Of a stretch of 64,000 nucleotides of DNA, positions 33,369 to 46,000 are shown one piece after another. The notes beneath the pieces are model-generated. The model saw nothing but the letters and a program-made list of their open reading frames with translations. It searched no databases and had not been told where the DNA came from. The stretch covers positions 2,914,001 to 2,978,000 of the forward strand of contig MOWL01000067.1 of assembly GCA_002110485.1 (NCBI GenBank), given 5' to 3'. Made by a program: the position numbers and the translations under genes. This DNA is from Emergomyces orientalis (taxonomy: Eukaryota > Ascomycota > Eurotiomycetes > Onygenales > Ajellomycetaceae). The stretch's first letter is position 1. Each line of letters starts with the position of its first letter.

Positions 33369-36088
33369 TTACCGCGATGCTGGGGCCGGAGCTGCCGCAG
33401 CTGCAGTGGGGAAAAGTGAGTATGACTTTCGAGCTTTCCGACCGCTAGGGCCACGGGTAACAGTGGCAGACCGCTTTCGAGTCTCAGGGGTTTTAGCCTT
33501 CATGGGGGAAGTAGGCTGCCGCAGGTCAAGAGCGGACACAGACTTGGCACGGTCATGGCAAGGCAGCATGGGAACGGGTGTGAAGTCAGAATTATAGCCA
33601 TCCACGGAAATTGGGGAAATAATAGGTTTTGGTCGATGGGTAAGCTCGCGAGCCAAACTTTTGCTTCGTTGATGTGTAACAATGGGGTGTGGGCGGGAGA
33701 CGGGAAGGGTCGTGGGCAAGCTATGTTTAGGCTGTTGTTCCCCGGCAGAGGACATCGAATCTCGGTCCACGGCTGAATGGCTGCAGTTGGAACTATGTAC
33801 TAACTCAGGAACACTGGTCGTGGACAGCGACGAGCGATGTTTTCGAGCAACTGATGCCGCGCGTGATAGGATAATGCTTTCTTGAGAATTGCACTTGCTA
33901 ATTGGAGAACAGCTGCCCCGGGAAGAGTCGAAGGGCTCATCCACCTGGACCTGGGAATACAAAGGATAATGTTCCTCGACCTTTTGGTCGCTAGGAATCA
34001 ATTCATCGTAAGCTTGGTTCGATACCATGACGTCTCCAAACGGCGCTGACAAGATTGGCACATGCTCGTCTCTGAAGTAATCAGCTTGTGACAGCGGATC
34101 ACCTTGCACACAGGGGGGGGCACTTGTTGCAGTCAGGGGGCTAACGTCATAATTCGCGGATGTGAAAGATGGTGCTGAAACTGAGCCAGCATTGATAGTG
34201 TTCTGGTCACTGTGTTCTGATCCAGCCTGACTCTGCTGATTCTGGTTTTCAATGGGTTCAGCAGGCTTCCCCGTTCCATTGCTCTTGAGAGCATCGCCCG
34301 CAGCGTTTGCATCAATTGCCAGCCTCTCGAATTTTGCTCTCATTTCCGGTTCTTCAAACGAGGTGCGTTGCCAATCGAAATTTGAATTCGACTCTGCAGC
34401 ATGCTCATAGCAATAATCGATGTCGTCCTCCCATGACAAATCATCCACTGGGCGCTGCAATATCGAATGCCGCTTGTTCAATTCCCACCTCTTCTGTGCA
34501 AAAGCTTCATCAGAGTCACCATGAATTGTTGGAATCGTAGGCGAGCCAAGTGGCTCTGGGAGAAGTTGTCTGTACGAAGGCACCTCGGGTAGAGGTTTAT
34601 CGAAGTCCACCCTTGGCGTGGATTGGCCAAAGCGGAAAGGTTCAGAGGACGTTACGAGAACGGAGTTGCGTGCTTCACTGTTGCGGGGTATAGCGGTCTC
34701 ATCCTCCTCTGGGACATCTGCGAGATCAAAAGCATGGATATTCGATGGTGGTGATCGGGCCATTACAGGCTTATCGTCATCAGGTGTGAGAGCATTCCCG
34801 ACATCAGGGAAAACGCTGGGGAGATCTAGCTTTGGCAAGTGTGGTTCTTGCGTATCATCAAACCGTGTCTCCGGGAGTGCAGACGTGGAGTGAAGACCAA
34901 GCAGGGCATCAATTGTTTGGGGTGATGGCTCAGGAATATCAGGAGTTGCTAATTTGGAAGATGATCGGGGAGGTGGTATCATTGATGGTGACGATTGTTG
35001 TCGGGAGAGGCGGGACACTGGACGAGAGAAGTTTTCCACTGATCGAGAATTACGGTTTGATTGAAGCTTTGAAGGGGATTTGGGTGAGGTGCGAGCATCG
35101 GGTGATCGAGGGGGGCTATGGGTGTACGGGGACTTTGGCGGGCTGGAGTCATTTTTGGTGGAGATATTGTCAGAGGAAAAGTTTTGGAAATGTAAGTCTT
35201 CTGCCCTGATCCCCTTCAGCTCATTGCCAGGACGCTGAGACGCTCTAATGACGGAAAATTCGGTAGCTATATCATGTAGGCGAGAGTTATCCAAAGGTGG
35301 GAGCTGGCTAGGGCTGGTGTGTGTGACATGTCGAAAGTCGAAAGGGTCGGAGATATTCGTTTTAAGGGCATCTATACCGTTGAAAGAGAAGGAACAAAAC
35401 CAGCCAATGTCAGCTAGAATTCCAATGTTTTGTTTGTACGCCATATAGAAAAGAGAGAAAAGGGGGAAATCATACGGGTCTCACTGTGACGCGATCTGTG
35501 ACTACGATGGAATATTCCAAGTCCATCCAACCTTTGGGATCCGGAGTGAGTCCCTTTGGCCATTTCGTCTTCCTCGTCTAGAGTTAGGGTGGAAGAAATG
35601 CTAAATTTGCTTCCCTTACGCCTGAGAATGCGACTGCCACGCGACAGGAAAGACTTTGTGACACTATCTTCTTTCTCAGAAGCGGAAGTGGAAGTAGAAT
35701 TGGAAGGGGTTCGACCGTCTTGGGAAGATCTTCGCGAGGCGGTGTCGCCACTGGTCATAGACGAGGTAGGAGACTTGTAGGAGGAGGAGCTGGAGGTGGC
35801 TGTATTGCTTCGAGAGCGACCACCAAACACGGAGAGGCGGATAGGACTGTGGGTGGAAGTTCGCGAGCGGACTACAGCAGGGGATTCAGGGCGTGTAAAA
35901 GTAGACGACATTGGCGGCGGCAATTGGTCACAGCTTTGGTTGTTATACCATTGCGAGGCGGGGAAATAAGAAGAAGAGATAGACGAAGGCGGAGTATTAT
36001 TCTTCTTATTGTTATTTGTGTTCTTGTCGTGGTTTTTGTTGATGTTCCTGTTGTTGATGCCAATAGCACGGGAGGCAGAGTCAAACAT
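33369..36088 (-). CDS. CRIB-domain protein, candidate Cdc42/Rac effector
   Basis: Two minus-strand exons, 35476-36088 and 33369-35371 (104-nt intron, GTATGA donor, TATAG acceptor), 871 aa. The splice creates the reading frame into the CRIB motif at residues about 211-223: ISDPFDFRHVTHT fits the I-S-x-P-x-x-F-x-H-x-x-H consensus for binding GTP-loaded Cdc42/Rac. Just upstream lies a basic patch (SRILRRKGSK), the usual phosphoinositide-binding companion of CRIB. No kinase or other catalytic domain follows; the remaining 640 residues are disordered, Ser/Pro-rich, with many SP/TP sites, ending RKARKSYSLFPTAAAAAPAPASR in two pieces. Lack of a kinase domain excludes PAKs and suggests a Gic1/Gic2-like polarity scaffold. 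Its small GTPase partner cannot be told from sequence. Confidence 0.85.
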
Positions 36089-36225
36089 GGCACGAGCAAG
36101 TCAAAAAGCGAGCCACTCTCCGCATTCGACAAGGACAGAGGAGGGGCGGCGACGGAGCGCGCGACGGAGGGATATATGAAAGGACCCCGTTTCATTTACT
36201 TATTCCTTTGTTCAAAAAGGAGGAC

Positions 36226-36271
36226 GGGAGCCCAGGGAGCCAGGGGAGCCAGGGAGCCAGGGCACCCTGGG
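36226..36271. repeat. GGGAGCCA minisatellite
   Basis: Four to five imperfect tandem copies of GGGAGCCA(G), ending in GGCACCCTGGG. Confidence 0.8.
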
Positions 36272-36670
36272 AGGAAATGGGGGCTAATATTCCTGGGGGA
36301 GCACAAGGAGGTACCACTAAACGAGCGGAGAATTGGGACTAGCACCAATCCAATTGAGGTGCTTTCTGTGTATATTTCAAAAAGAGAGAGAGAGATGAAA
36401 GAATAAAAAGAATTAAATTAAAAAAAAGAATGAGCGGACTAGTTGGAGAGTTGTGGAGAGTTAGAGACGAAGAGGAAGAGGAGAGACGAGAGAAGGAGAG
36501 AAAAGGGAAAAAAAAGTCCACGGGAGCAGCAGCAAACAAGCACGTGCAAAGGGGCCAGGCAGGAGGACGGACGGCAGGAGACAGACAGCGAGAAAGATCT
36601 TCGTGTCTGGAGTATGAATAAGGAATAATGAAAAGAGTAAGCAAAACCAAAATAAAAAAAATGAATAAAA

Positions 36671-36710
36671 TAATATAATAATAATAATAATAATAATAAT
36701 GGATCGCAAA
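36671..36710. repeat. (AAT)n microsatellite
   Basis: About ten AAT units upstream of the CRIB gene. Confidence 0.85.
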
Positions 36711-37493
36711 AAATAGAATAATAAAATAGACAAGGAGGTGCCGGGAGTGGCCACTGATAAATAAACTATTTTCTCATCACCCTGGAGCTAGTTAGTTATT
36801 CCTGTTCCAATATTTATTCCCTTGCTTTGTTGTTGGAGGGAACAACAATACCTATAACTATAGCAGCCGCCCTGTTATTTTGATAAAAGTGACAGGGTAA
36901 ATGAATAAAATGTCCCGATGCTTGAGAAGCAGTCTCAACCAGAACTGCAGAACACACAATGGGGTACAGAATAAGAAGAACAAGAACAAGAACAAGAAGA
37001 AGAAGAAGAAGAAGGTCAAGGTCAAGTTCAAGAATCCATTGAGTAAATGAAGCAAAAAGGAAAAGAGGACGAGGAGAATGCAAAAAACGAAAAGGGCCGC
37101 CGAATCCTGGATAGCTGCAGCGACGAGACGAGACCAGACGAGAGGCCGAAGCTGCTCGGGGAAACTGCAAAAACGGATGGATACCGTTTTCTGTCTGGCC
37201 TTTTTCTTGTTCCTTTTTCTTTTTTCCTTTTTGCAGTTTCATGCTGGGGCTGTCTGTTCTTCCCTGACTTTCCATAGTTTTTAAATTCTGGGGCCTGTCG
37301 CGTCCCACTCCCTTGCTGCAGGTGCTCGTTTTTTTATTCTTTTTTTTTTTTTTTTGTAAATTCTCTTTTATTCTTTTTTTTGCAAAATCAATACAATGCC
37401 TAATAATTACCACTAGGAGAGGGACATTTGTGCAGTAGTTACCTGACTCGGGTAACACATTTAATATCCTCATTCCATCTCCCAGTGGGGGAG

Positions 37494-37515
37494 ATATATA
37501 TATATATATATATAT
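37494..37515. repeat. (AT)n microsatellite
   Basis: Eleven consecutive AT units after GGGGGAG. Confidence 0.9.
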
Positions 37516-37974
37516 GCTCCGTATGGGTATATTTTATTATCATGGCCATACGAATTTTCCCGACAGTCTCAATCACAATTTCATTGTCATATTTGTCACC
37601 TGCTTACCTGAAATAGTTCCTATTAATATAGCTAGCTATACAAGCGAAGGAGAGCAGAAAATAATAAAAAATGAATAGAAAGTGAAAAATACAAAGTATG
37701 ATGAGATCAACCCAGAAAATATGGTATCTCTCCGGTAAAAAAAAATATAAAAAAAACCAAAGCTAGGAACGAACCAGGAAACAAGAAGCCAATCAACTCT
37801 GCGGAATAATATCGAGAAAACAGAGAGAAAATATCCCAGGAACACAATCGTAATGCATATCACTATCACCAAGCTCCATCAAACTCCTGCTGCTGCTCCA
37901 CTAATGGCCACGGGCGACAGGTCGCTTATCACAATAAAATGGGGGTTCCCCATTATTATTGCATACCACGCTGC

Positions 37975-38032
37975 ATCCAAGGATCCCTCCAGGCCTTCCA
38001 GGCCTCCCAGGCTTCCAGCAGCATCCTTGGAT
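37975..38032. repeat. Inverted repeat, 10-bp arms
   Basis: ATCCAAGGAT at 37975-37984 and its exact reverse complement at 38023-38032, with a 38-base C/T- and AGG-rich loop. Confidence 0.75.
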
Positions 38033-38450
38033 TACACAGGGAAGCAAGCAGGCGCGCTCTGATCTCACTGCTTATCTGTCGTATCTACAGTAGTATGTCT
38101 GCAGCTACATTTGTACTTATGTTTCTCTTCGATATGCCAGCCCTCAGGGGAGGGAAAGGGGGGGAAGGAAAGGGATTGTAACAACAGAAAAAATGTGTTT
38201 ATTATTATTACTATGACTCCGTATTCTTATTCAATTGAGCGAGTTATCCACTTTCCTAATACATGTACATGTACCTCCACGTACTGCCGATCAAAATGTG
38301 TTTTGACGTTGTGGCCATCCTCAGGAAAAAAGTAGAAACAGATCTGGCAAAAATCCTCCCAGCTTCAGCCACCCACAAAGATCCAGCAAAAACAAAAAAA
38401 TTTGATGCTAATAATGCGTTGGTGAGAAAACGGTAATTCATAAATAAATT

Positions 38451-41400
38451 AAATTAAATTAAATAAAAAATAAAAATAAAAATAAGATGGAAAAAAGGAA
38501 AAATAAAAAGGAACGCCTTTGCTTCCCTTACTCTTTTTTTCTTTCTTTCGATTCTCCTTTTTCTCTCCCCTTCGATTCCCTTCTCTTCCACTTTTCTTCT
38601 TTTCTTCTTTTTCTCGGTACCTCGTCCTTCTACAAAAAAAAAACCGCCTAGGAAAACTGCCGAAGGCACTAACCCCCAAAAACTCCCCTTCGCACAGCCC
38701 CTGCTCAGTCTATCATCTAGTCCTAATCCAGCCTCAAACAAAAACCAGGCGAGGTAAGACGCGCAGTTTGCCAGAGAGCCCCCGCTTATGCACGGCAAGA
38801 AAACCAGGATTTTCCATTTTCTCTTGCTCCCAGCAGAAGGCGAAGAAGACGAAGAAGAAGAAACGAGAAGAAGAAGAAGGGAGTTGCTCTGATCGACGAG
38901 AGATTTTGGCTGCTTTCTTACGCAGTAGTTCTGTATCAAGATGGCCCGATGGTACCTGAGGCTGGGACCTTTGAGAAGGGTGGCTTCTTGTTGGGGCTCG
39001 CTGACACTCAACCAGCCACGGGCACTAACGAGCCCTCCCCCTGGTGTATCTGCCGATGGTTGTGTCTAAGAGTGTGTACGTATGTGTGTGGTGTGTATGG
39101 GTGGGGTTAGTTGAAACTATCCTAAGAAAACCCAAACCCATCTTCTCGGGCCTCTCGTTTTATTTGGGGGGGGTTTTTTTTAAACTTTTTTTTTTGTACT
39201 GGACATTTAACTGACTCCAGTCTTGTCTTTGGTAAAAACAAGAAGAGAAAAAATCTTTTGGAAGGTTGATCTTCCCTTCTTTTTTTCCTTCTCTACTTAA
39301 CTTATCTGGTTTAGTTGTCGTAGTGGAGGTCGGGTTACGTACAGCTTGAGCACATACTGTGGATGGAAACTGTGGAGCGACACTGAGCAGCAGGCTGGGT
39401 TCATGTTTGACCTTTCTTTTTGGCCCCGTAGGTCGCAGAATGCAGACCACAGGATGGATTGGATGGAGCAAAGCCGCAGTATTATTGGAAAGATTATGCG
39501 TCATAAACTTCCCGCTGCAACCGCTACCGCCGCCGCTGCTGCTGCTGCTTCATGCAAAACTATGTAGAACGTTCCGTGGTGTATTCCCGTTAGTACAGTG
39601 GAAGAAGTATCAAACCCACCCCCATGAGATGTATTGTTGCATGAAATAAATGGGGAAGATCAAGAATTCAGAGAAAATGGAGATGTGATTTTCAATGTTT
39701 CGAACTTCTGGCAAACCCAGAACCCAGGGTGTGAGTTTATTTTTTTATTTTTTATTTTTTATACCTCCGTAGTTAGCTGTTCCATGTTCTCCATGGTTAT
39801 CCTTGATCCGAGGCTTGATCCGAGGCAAAACATCCTTCCCTCCCCTTTTCCCCCCTAACACTGCATCACTGGCATTGTCTATATATGCAAAAGAGAAAAA
39901 GAATTCTCAGATAAAGTAAGACACATAATTGGAATGATCAAGTAGTCGATTTGACATTCCAACCGGGAACATACAATTGGAGAAGAAACGAAAAAGGACG
40001 AAGAAACCCGCCCCTAACCCAATTGCCCGCAAATCAATTATCCGATCTGATCAGATTTCGCGTCCCTTCGGCCGATTTACACCGCCAAGCATCTGCTAAC
40101 AGCTCAGCTAAGACGACGGATCCAAACTAAAACAAACTAAAGAAGAAACGGTTTTTGTTTTAGCTCACAACTGAAGAAGTCTCCACTCAATCCACCCCCT
40201 TGCAACAACTTTGCACTTCCAACGGTTTGTGCGAAACTTGACAAGGAATAAGAATCATAAAATAAAGGATTCCCAGCCCGGAACTTAGTGGATGAGACTA
40301 CGCAGTCCATCATCAGCAACTGCTTCGAACAATCAATCCCTGGAAACTCCCCCCCCCCCCACAAAACACCCACGCTGATTCGAATGGCACCACACCCCCA
40401 CAACCCCTACCCCTCCTGCAACGACCCAGTACGACTCCAGCTATCGCAGGGCTTGCTTGGAACGAGCTCTGAGTTCTAGAGTTCCCCCAAGATGACGGAT
40501 CGTCACTAACTGAAAACTCGCTCACTCAATTGTTTTCCATCCAGCTTAACCTTTGTTCCTGATCACCGTCGCCGATCATCTGCCGATTATTTCTGCGAGT
40601 ACGATACAGGTAGGTTAGGTACCTATCAAAAAAATCCAAAAAAAAGAGGAAGTAGAAATGCCCACGCCTGCGATAGTTCGCCCGTTATTCTTACAGCAGT
40701 TTTATCAATAGTTCTGCATTTTACTTCTCCGTGCAAACGAAAACACATACTGATCGACCAGCGTAGTGAAACTTTCTGGTGAAAATCCAGCCGCGAAGAG
40801 GGTTCTACCCTGTGTGGGTTTGTTCCTAGGTAGGCAGGTCGGCACACACGACACATGAACTGTTTATTAGCGGGCTCTAAATTTTTTTTTTTCTCTCTTT
40901 CTCTCCCTTGCCTGGCGCTGGCGCGCTTGGGCTTTGGGTATCTCCACCGTCTGGGCAAAAAACACAGATATGGGGTTTTTCTCCATTCTTATTTCCCTCG
41001 TGGGTTCTTTATTTTTCGTGTATGGTTTCTACCCCGGAACCTACGGGGCGGGTGGATGATGGCACGGACAGGAGATGTAGCTCGGAGTGAGGGAGGGGAT
41101 ACGGGGGAGAATTCGAGAGAAGGGGGAGAGGGGGGGAAACCCGGGGGTAGAGAGTGGGAAAAAGGCGACGAACGGAACGAATTTTCTGAGTAGTATCAAT
41201 CATTAAGCCTGTCGACCCCATGTCTCCGTCCAGGAAGTCTGTGCGCTCCCCACGATCTCTCCGAAGAGACGGGCGTGTTACTGGGGATTTTCCTGGGCGG
41301 AGGTTTCTAGTGTTGACCGCATTTGAAATATGGATCTACGCCGTGTCTGCTAAGGCCTTTTGAAGTCAGTGTCTAGAAACAATTGGAAAAAGAAAATCTC

Positions 41401-44400
41401 GGGATTTTCAAGAGCGGCAAATTTGCCGAGACCCAACCTAACTGTCGAATTTGTTCTCGATGTGTTGATGTTGAGGGATTGTCTACTTCCTCTGCTTCTT
41501 CCTGTTCTCATACTTCCCATTCCCCTTCCCTTTGGTTTTCATTTTCTACACCAGTTTCGCGTCCAAGATCCAAGGTCCAACCAAGATCTTAGGTTCGGTC
41601 GGTTCCCTACTCGCCGTACTTGGCCTCGAAAGCTACATATCTGATACGTTTTACTAGGTCATTGTTGCCCATCCGAATACTAGCAGACATATTTACAGGA
41701 TATATGCAACGTTCTGTAGGTACTGTACCTATCTTCATATCTCCAGTACCTAGGTCCCTAGTACGCATGCACTCATCCGAAAATAAAAGGGCAGATTCGT
41801 GCCTTGATTTGCTTGTCTTGTCCCTTGCCCCCTTGTCCTTGCCCATGCCCTTGCCCATGCCCTTGCCCGCGCTATTCCCCGTAACCCTCCCCCTTCCCGT
41901 TGCATAACGTTGCATGAGAAATTCCTTGACAATTATTTTGGGGTTTTCTTGGGGAAATATTTTCGATATTTACAGCAATCACACCGCCACCTCGGACTCT
42001 AGTGCCATGTTTCTGCAGAGGAAAATGTATGTAATTGTGGGGGGGGAGGGGGGAGGGGGGAGAGAAAGGAAGGGTGTTGAAAAAGTTGTATGGAAGGATT
42101 ACTAAAGACAAAAACTTTTGAGTCTAAAAAAGTAGTAGATACATGCCAAAAGCTGCCGTGTTGTATGAACGGACATTGGACGAAACTCTTCGGGACCAAA
42201 ATAATAATAATAGGATCCAATTTACGATTGGCCTTCCCTCTGCTCTATCCCTCCCACCCCGCAGCAGCAAGCCGATAACAATCGTAACGTGGGAGCCATG
42301 TCCAGAACAATAAAGGGGGAAGAAAGCACGCGAGATACAAAGCAACATCACGATGCCCTACTTTTCTCATTCTCGTGCTTCTTCCCCTGATCTGTTTTAA
42401 CTAACTCCCTCTGTATAAACGCAACGCCCTTCGGTCCCATTGCCCCATGGCCCTGGCTCTCCGCTAGCCCGTCAGTCCCCCTCAGATCCCCTACTAAGGT
42501 TGTTAGGTCTATCATCACGTTACATGGCCAACGTTTACGTGCATTCGTCGTCGTCATAGTATTTTTTTGGGGGGGTACTGTTGTACTGTACATAGAGATT
42601 TTGCAGTTACAGCATCCAGTATTGCGGGAATACTGTACACGAAATGCAAAAAAAAAAAAAAAAAAATTTAAAAAAATGAAAGGAATGGGCAGTTGAAAAT
42701 GACAATCAGAGGAAATATGAAACAACAGTAGAATGTTGAGGAGAATAAGTATGCTAGCGAATCTCAAAGCTTGTGAACAAATCTCAAATATGACAGAGTG
42801 ATTCGGGTTCTAAAAATAATTGAACTATGGTTCTTTCCACCTGCACTCACACACACACACACACACACATTAATGGGCAGTGAGCTCCTGACACACATGA
42901 AGAAATGGAGTGGAAAATGGGATAGAGAGGTCTAGATAACTATTTAATAAAGATCTGGACTTCCATTTCTCTGCGGTCTCTCCGGTTTTTCTCCATGATT
43001 TCTTGTTCCTTGTTTGGCTTCAAGTATACAAGAAAACTCAAAAGTAGACGAGCAGAGAGACAGAAAACTCCCTCAGAACCCGCTTTTTGAGGACGTGAAA
43101 CAATTTTTATTTTTCCCTTTTCTCTCACGTTTCCTGTGGTTTCACTTTGCCCCAAACAGTTACATAAATGTCGTCAGATTGCTGTGAAGTAATTGGCGAT
43201 GCCCGTGGACCCAAACTGAAAACTCGTTTCGGACCGCTTCCTGATTACCCGCTGTACTGGTAGAGCGGCGGTCTTCCGATTGACAAATCATTTCCTACGT
43301 TCCGTGAAAACCAAATCAAAAAAAAAAAAAAAAAAAAGGGCTGTCCAAAGAGGTCGAATAATGATTGAATATCTGATACATATGAAAGAAACCTACCGGG
43401 CATCGGCTATCCGATAACAGGGCACATTGGCAATATTCCAAATGGGACTGCCGTGGTCATTGCTTCCGATATGGGCGTGCTGTCAGGGAGAGATAGATAT
43501 CTTAAGTATATTTTGTTTCCACTAATTCGTCTATTTTATCAAACTTCAACCAACCTTTTCAATTCCATACATGTGCCTTTAAGATATTCTCTTCTGTGTG
43601 AAATATCTGACCACCCCTCCCCCCTCCTCAATTCCTCTTCCTCCCCTCCTGTAGGCCGTTTCCGCTCTGGAGTCTGGAGCTCCAGTAGGGTATCATCAAC
43701 CTTGGAAGCAGTGTATGACAGCACAAAGATCTTGAACAACTGACTTGACTGTTATCCCCTAGCCCTTTAGCCTGTTTTAGATATCAACATCTAGAGCAAT
43801 CTTGTGTCCTGCACGCAGTCGTTGGTAAGCCGACCTCCAAAGTTGGAAATGGTATGCATAGATCCCTAGAATACGTGCAGTAAGTGGGTACAGATTGCCT
43901 AGGTAGATATCGTACCTCGGTGTGTACAAATTGCTGTGTTAGTATTCTGTAGAAGGGTTTTTCTCTTTCAATTCAACAAACAAATGGCAGCAATTGTTTT
44001 GAAAAAATTAGGATCCTGTCCAGGCGGGTAAGTCAAATCTGACAAACGGCTTTTTCAATAAACAGTTGGGGGGTGCCTCTAGTAAATGTGAGGGAGTCGA
44101 AATAAATCCCCAGTTTAGTATTGCGAAACGTGAAAATGAGGGAGCACGAAAAGCTATCAGATACTTCGAATATTCATGCAAGCTGGCATCATCATTTTGC
44201 ACTATCATGTTTTTCTTCTTGAAAATTCAACAAGGAAGCAAGAATAAAAATAAGCACAATCCTACCAATCGATAAAAATCAATCATGTCGATCGTGTCAG
44301 ACTGGAGCCAACAACGTGATGTGATTCGCATGCGTGAAAAAAAAATCGTCAGCCCAATGGGATTTCTTCTTTTTAACTGCCTCTTCGGGAGCTCGAGGAA

Positions 44401-46000
44401 GTGCTCGAAAATGATCTGTCTCCTGAATCGCTAATACGAACCGGCTAGTTCAGTAGATGACGATCTGCACGTTGGGATAGTTCAGCCCTGGCTCAACTGA
44501 CTGGGCTGGCTGGTCAATTGTGATGTGATGGCACATTGATGGCATGGTGAGAGGCCGCTCGGCGGCCACTTTTTCACAACTTTATTTCTTTTTCTTTTTC
44601 TATGAAGCTTTTCAATGTTGCAAAGAATAGTCTCAATATCGGGGCGCTTTTTCTATTCGTTGGACGGCAAGCTGCTTTTTGACGCTGAAATTTGGCTGAG
44701 ACTAATGAAACACAACTTTCTACTCAATACTGCTTGATTATTCTACCGAGAGCTCTCATTCATGCTTCTCTTTTATTTTTGCGCAAAAAAAACAAACAAA
44801 AAAAAAAGCTTTTTTCTCTTTGCATACCCCTGGGAACAGCAATGATACCTAAGAAAGGGGAAAAGAGCAGAAAACCCCCGGATCGGAACCAAGAGGAGCT
44901 AGCCCCGACCAGTTACGATCTCGTCCCATTCTTTCCTCCAATATTCACCCAATAATGAATATTTTCACATATCTTTTCATCACCAGCTCTGCCGTGTCTT
45001 CGCGTTGGTGCTTACCCTTATGCAAGCGTTTTCAGGCACAAGGCCCACACTACCCGCGCGAACAGGGATTTAAGGAACAAGGAACAAGCGACTGACGACC
45101 AGGATTTGGGTGGTGGTGAAGCTAGGCAGGGATGACCGCTTCTCGGACGGGAAAAATTCTCCCCCCAAAGGTGAAAAGTCACAATGTCTATTGATGTCTG
45201 TCAATCCAGAGAAGAGAACGAGTTAAACGGCCAGAATTCGTTTGAATTGGGCAAACAGAATGCTGGGTAAGATATACGCCATTCGCCTATGGTGGCCTCC
45301 GGTTGGGTTTGTGGAGAAAGGGGCCGAGTTTCCCACCAAAGAATCCTCAAATGTGTATCTTAGATATCTTGGGTATCTTGGGTATCTTAGGAGTCACTGA
45401 TTCAAACGCTGAATATTCGTTAAATGTGAAATAATTATTAGGGGGTTTTCCGTGATGTTGACGGTGGCTGATCACCGTGATCATGCTTTGTTTGAGCAAG
45501 ATCTTTGGTGGAAACTTTATCTTCTCTTCCTTAGGCCCCTGTTTTTTTCCTTTTTTTTCCCTTGGCTTTCTTGATCGATTGACATGATTCTCGATTTAGG
45601 CGCAGCGAGCTCAGCCCGTGCTCGATTATTTCCCCGGGTGCCTCCGATGTTTTATGTCCAGGCAGAATGATCCATCAATCCGCCAGTTTCATGGAATCTT
45701 TCACGTGGGCGCTCGTGATGCCGACGAGAGGGCCTCTGGGAGCTTCTTCTCGCGACTCGAAACAGCCTAGCAAAAGGAAATATAAGTACAGAAAAGAGAA
45801 ATCTATACATACCACAGGACGGTGAAGCCGTACAAACAATATCGTACGCCTATTCGGGAATCGCACCCATTCGCCGCTCTTTCAGGCTGTGCAATGCCTC
45901 CGCGCAGCAATATTAACATTACACGGCTCGGGCTTCATAAAAGCGTGGAGCCTGAATGGAAACATTGTCGTCGCCAAATTTTTTTGACTTGAAGGGGTAT
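38451..46000. other. Gene-poor region
   Basis: 7.5 kb with normal CpG content but no ORF that shows a domain or a convincing exon structure. Contains CT-rich tracts (38520-38615), a CCTTGCCCATG-type repeat at about 41815-41870, a CA microsatellite at 42847-42869, A-runs (42648-42665, 43318-43337) and a short ATCTTGGGT-type repeat near 45360-45392. The 185-aa and smaller ORFs are low-complexity or random. Confidence 0.5.
42847..42869. repeat. (CA)n microsatellite
   Basis: About 11 CA units. Confidence 0.9.

Larger units (their letters stand above)
36089..38450. other. Upstream region of the CRIB gene; homopurine tracts
   Basis: No gene recognised. A/G-rich on the + strand at 36370-36740 and 36965-37130 (so a pyrimidine-rich leader if transcribed with the CRIB gene), GGGAGCCA-type minisatellite at 36226-36271, AAT repeats at 36671-36710, an AT microsatellite at 37494-37515 and an inverted repeat at 37975-38032. 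Confidence 0.5.

Noticed and set aside
38454..39011. 185-aa minus-strand ORF
   Set aside because: Its C-terminal half is a Lys/Glu/Arg run from a homopyrimidine tract; no conserved segment.
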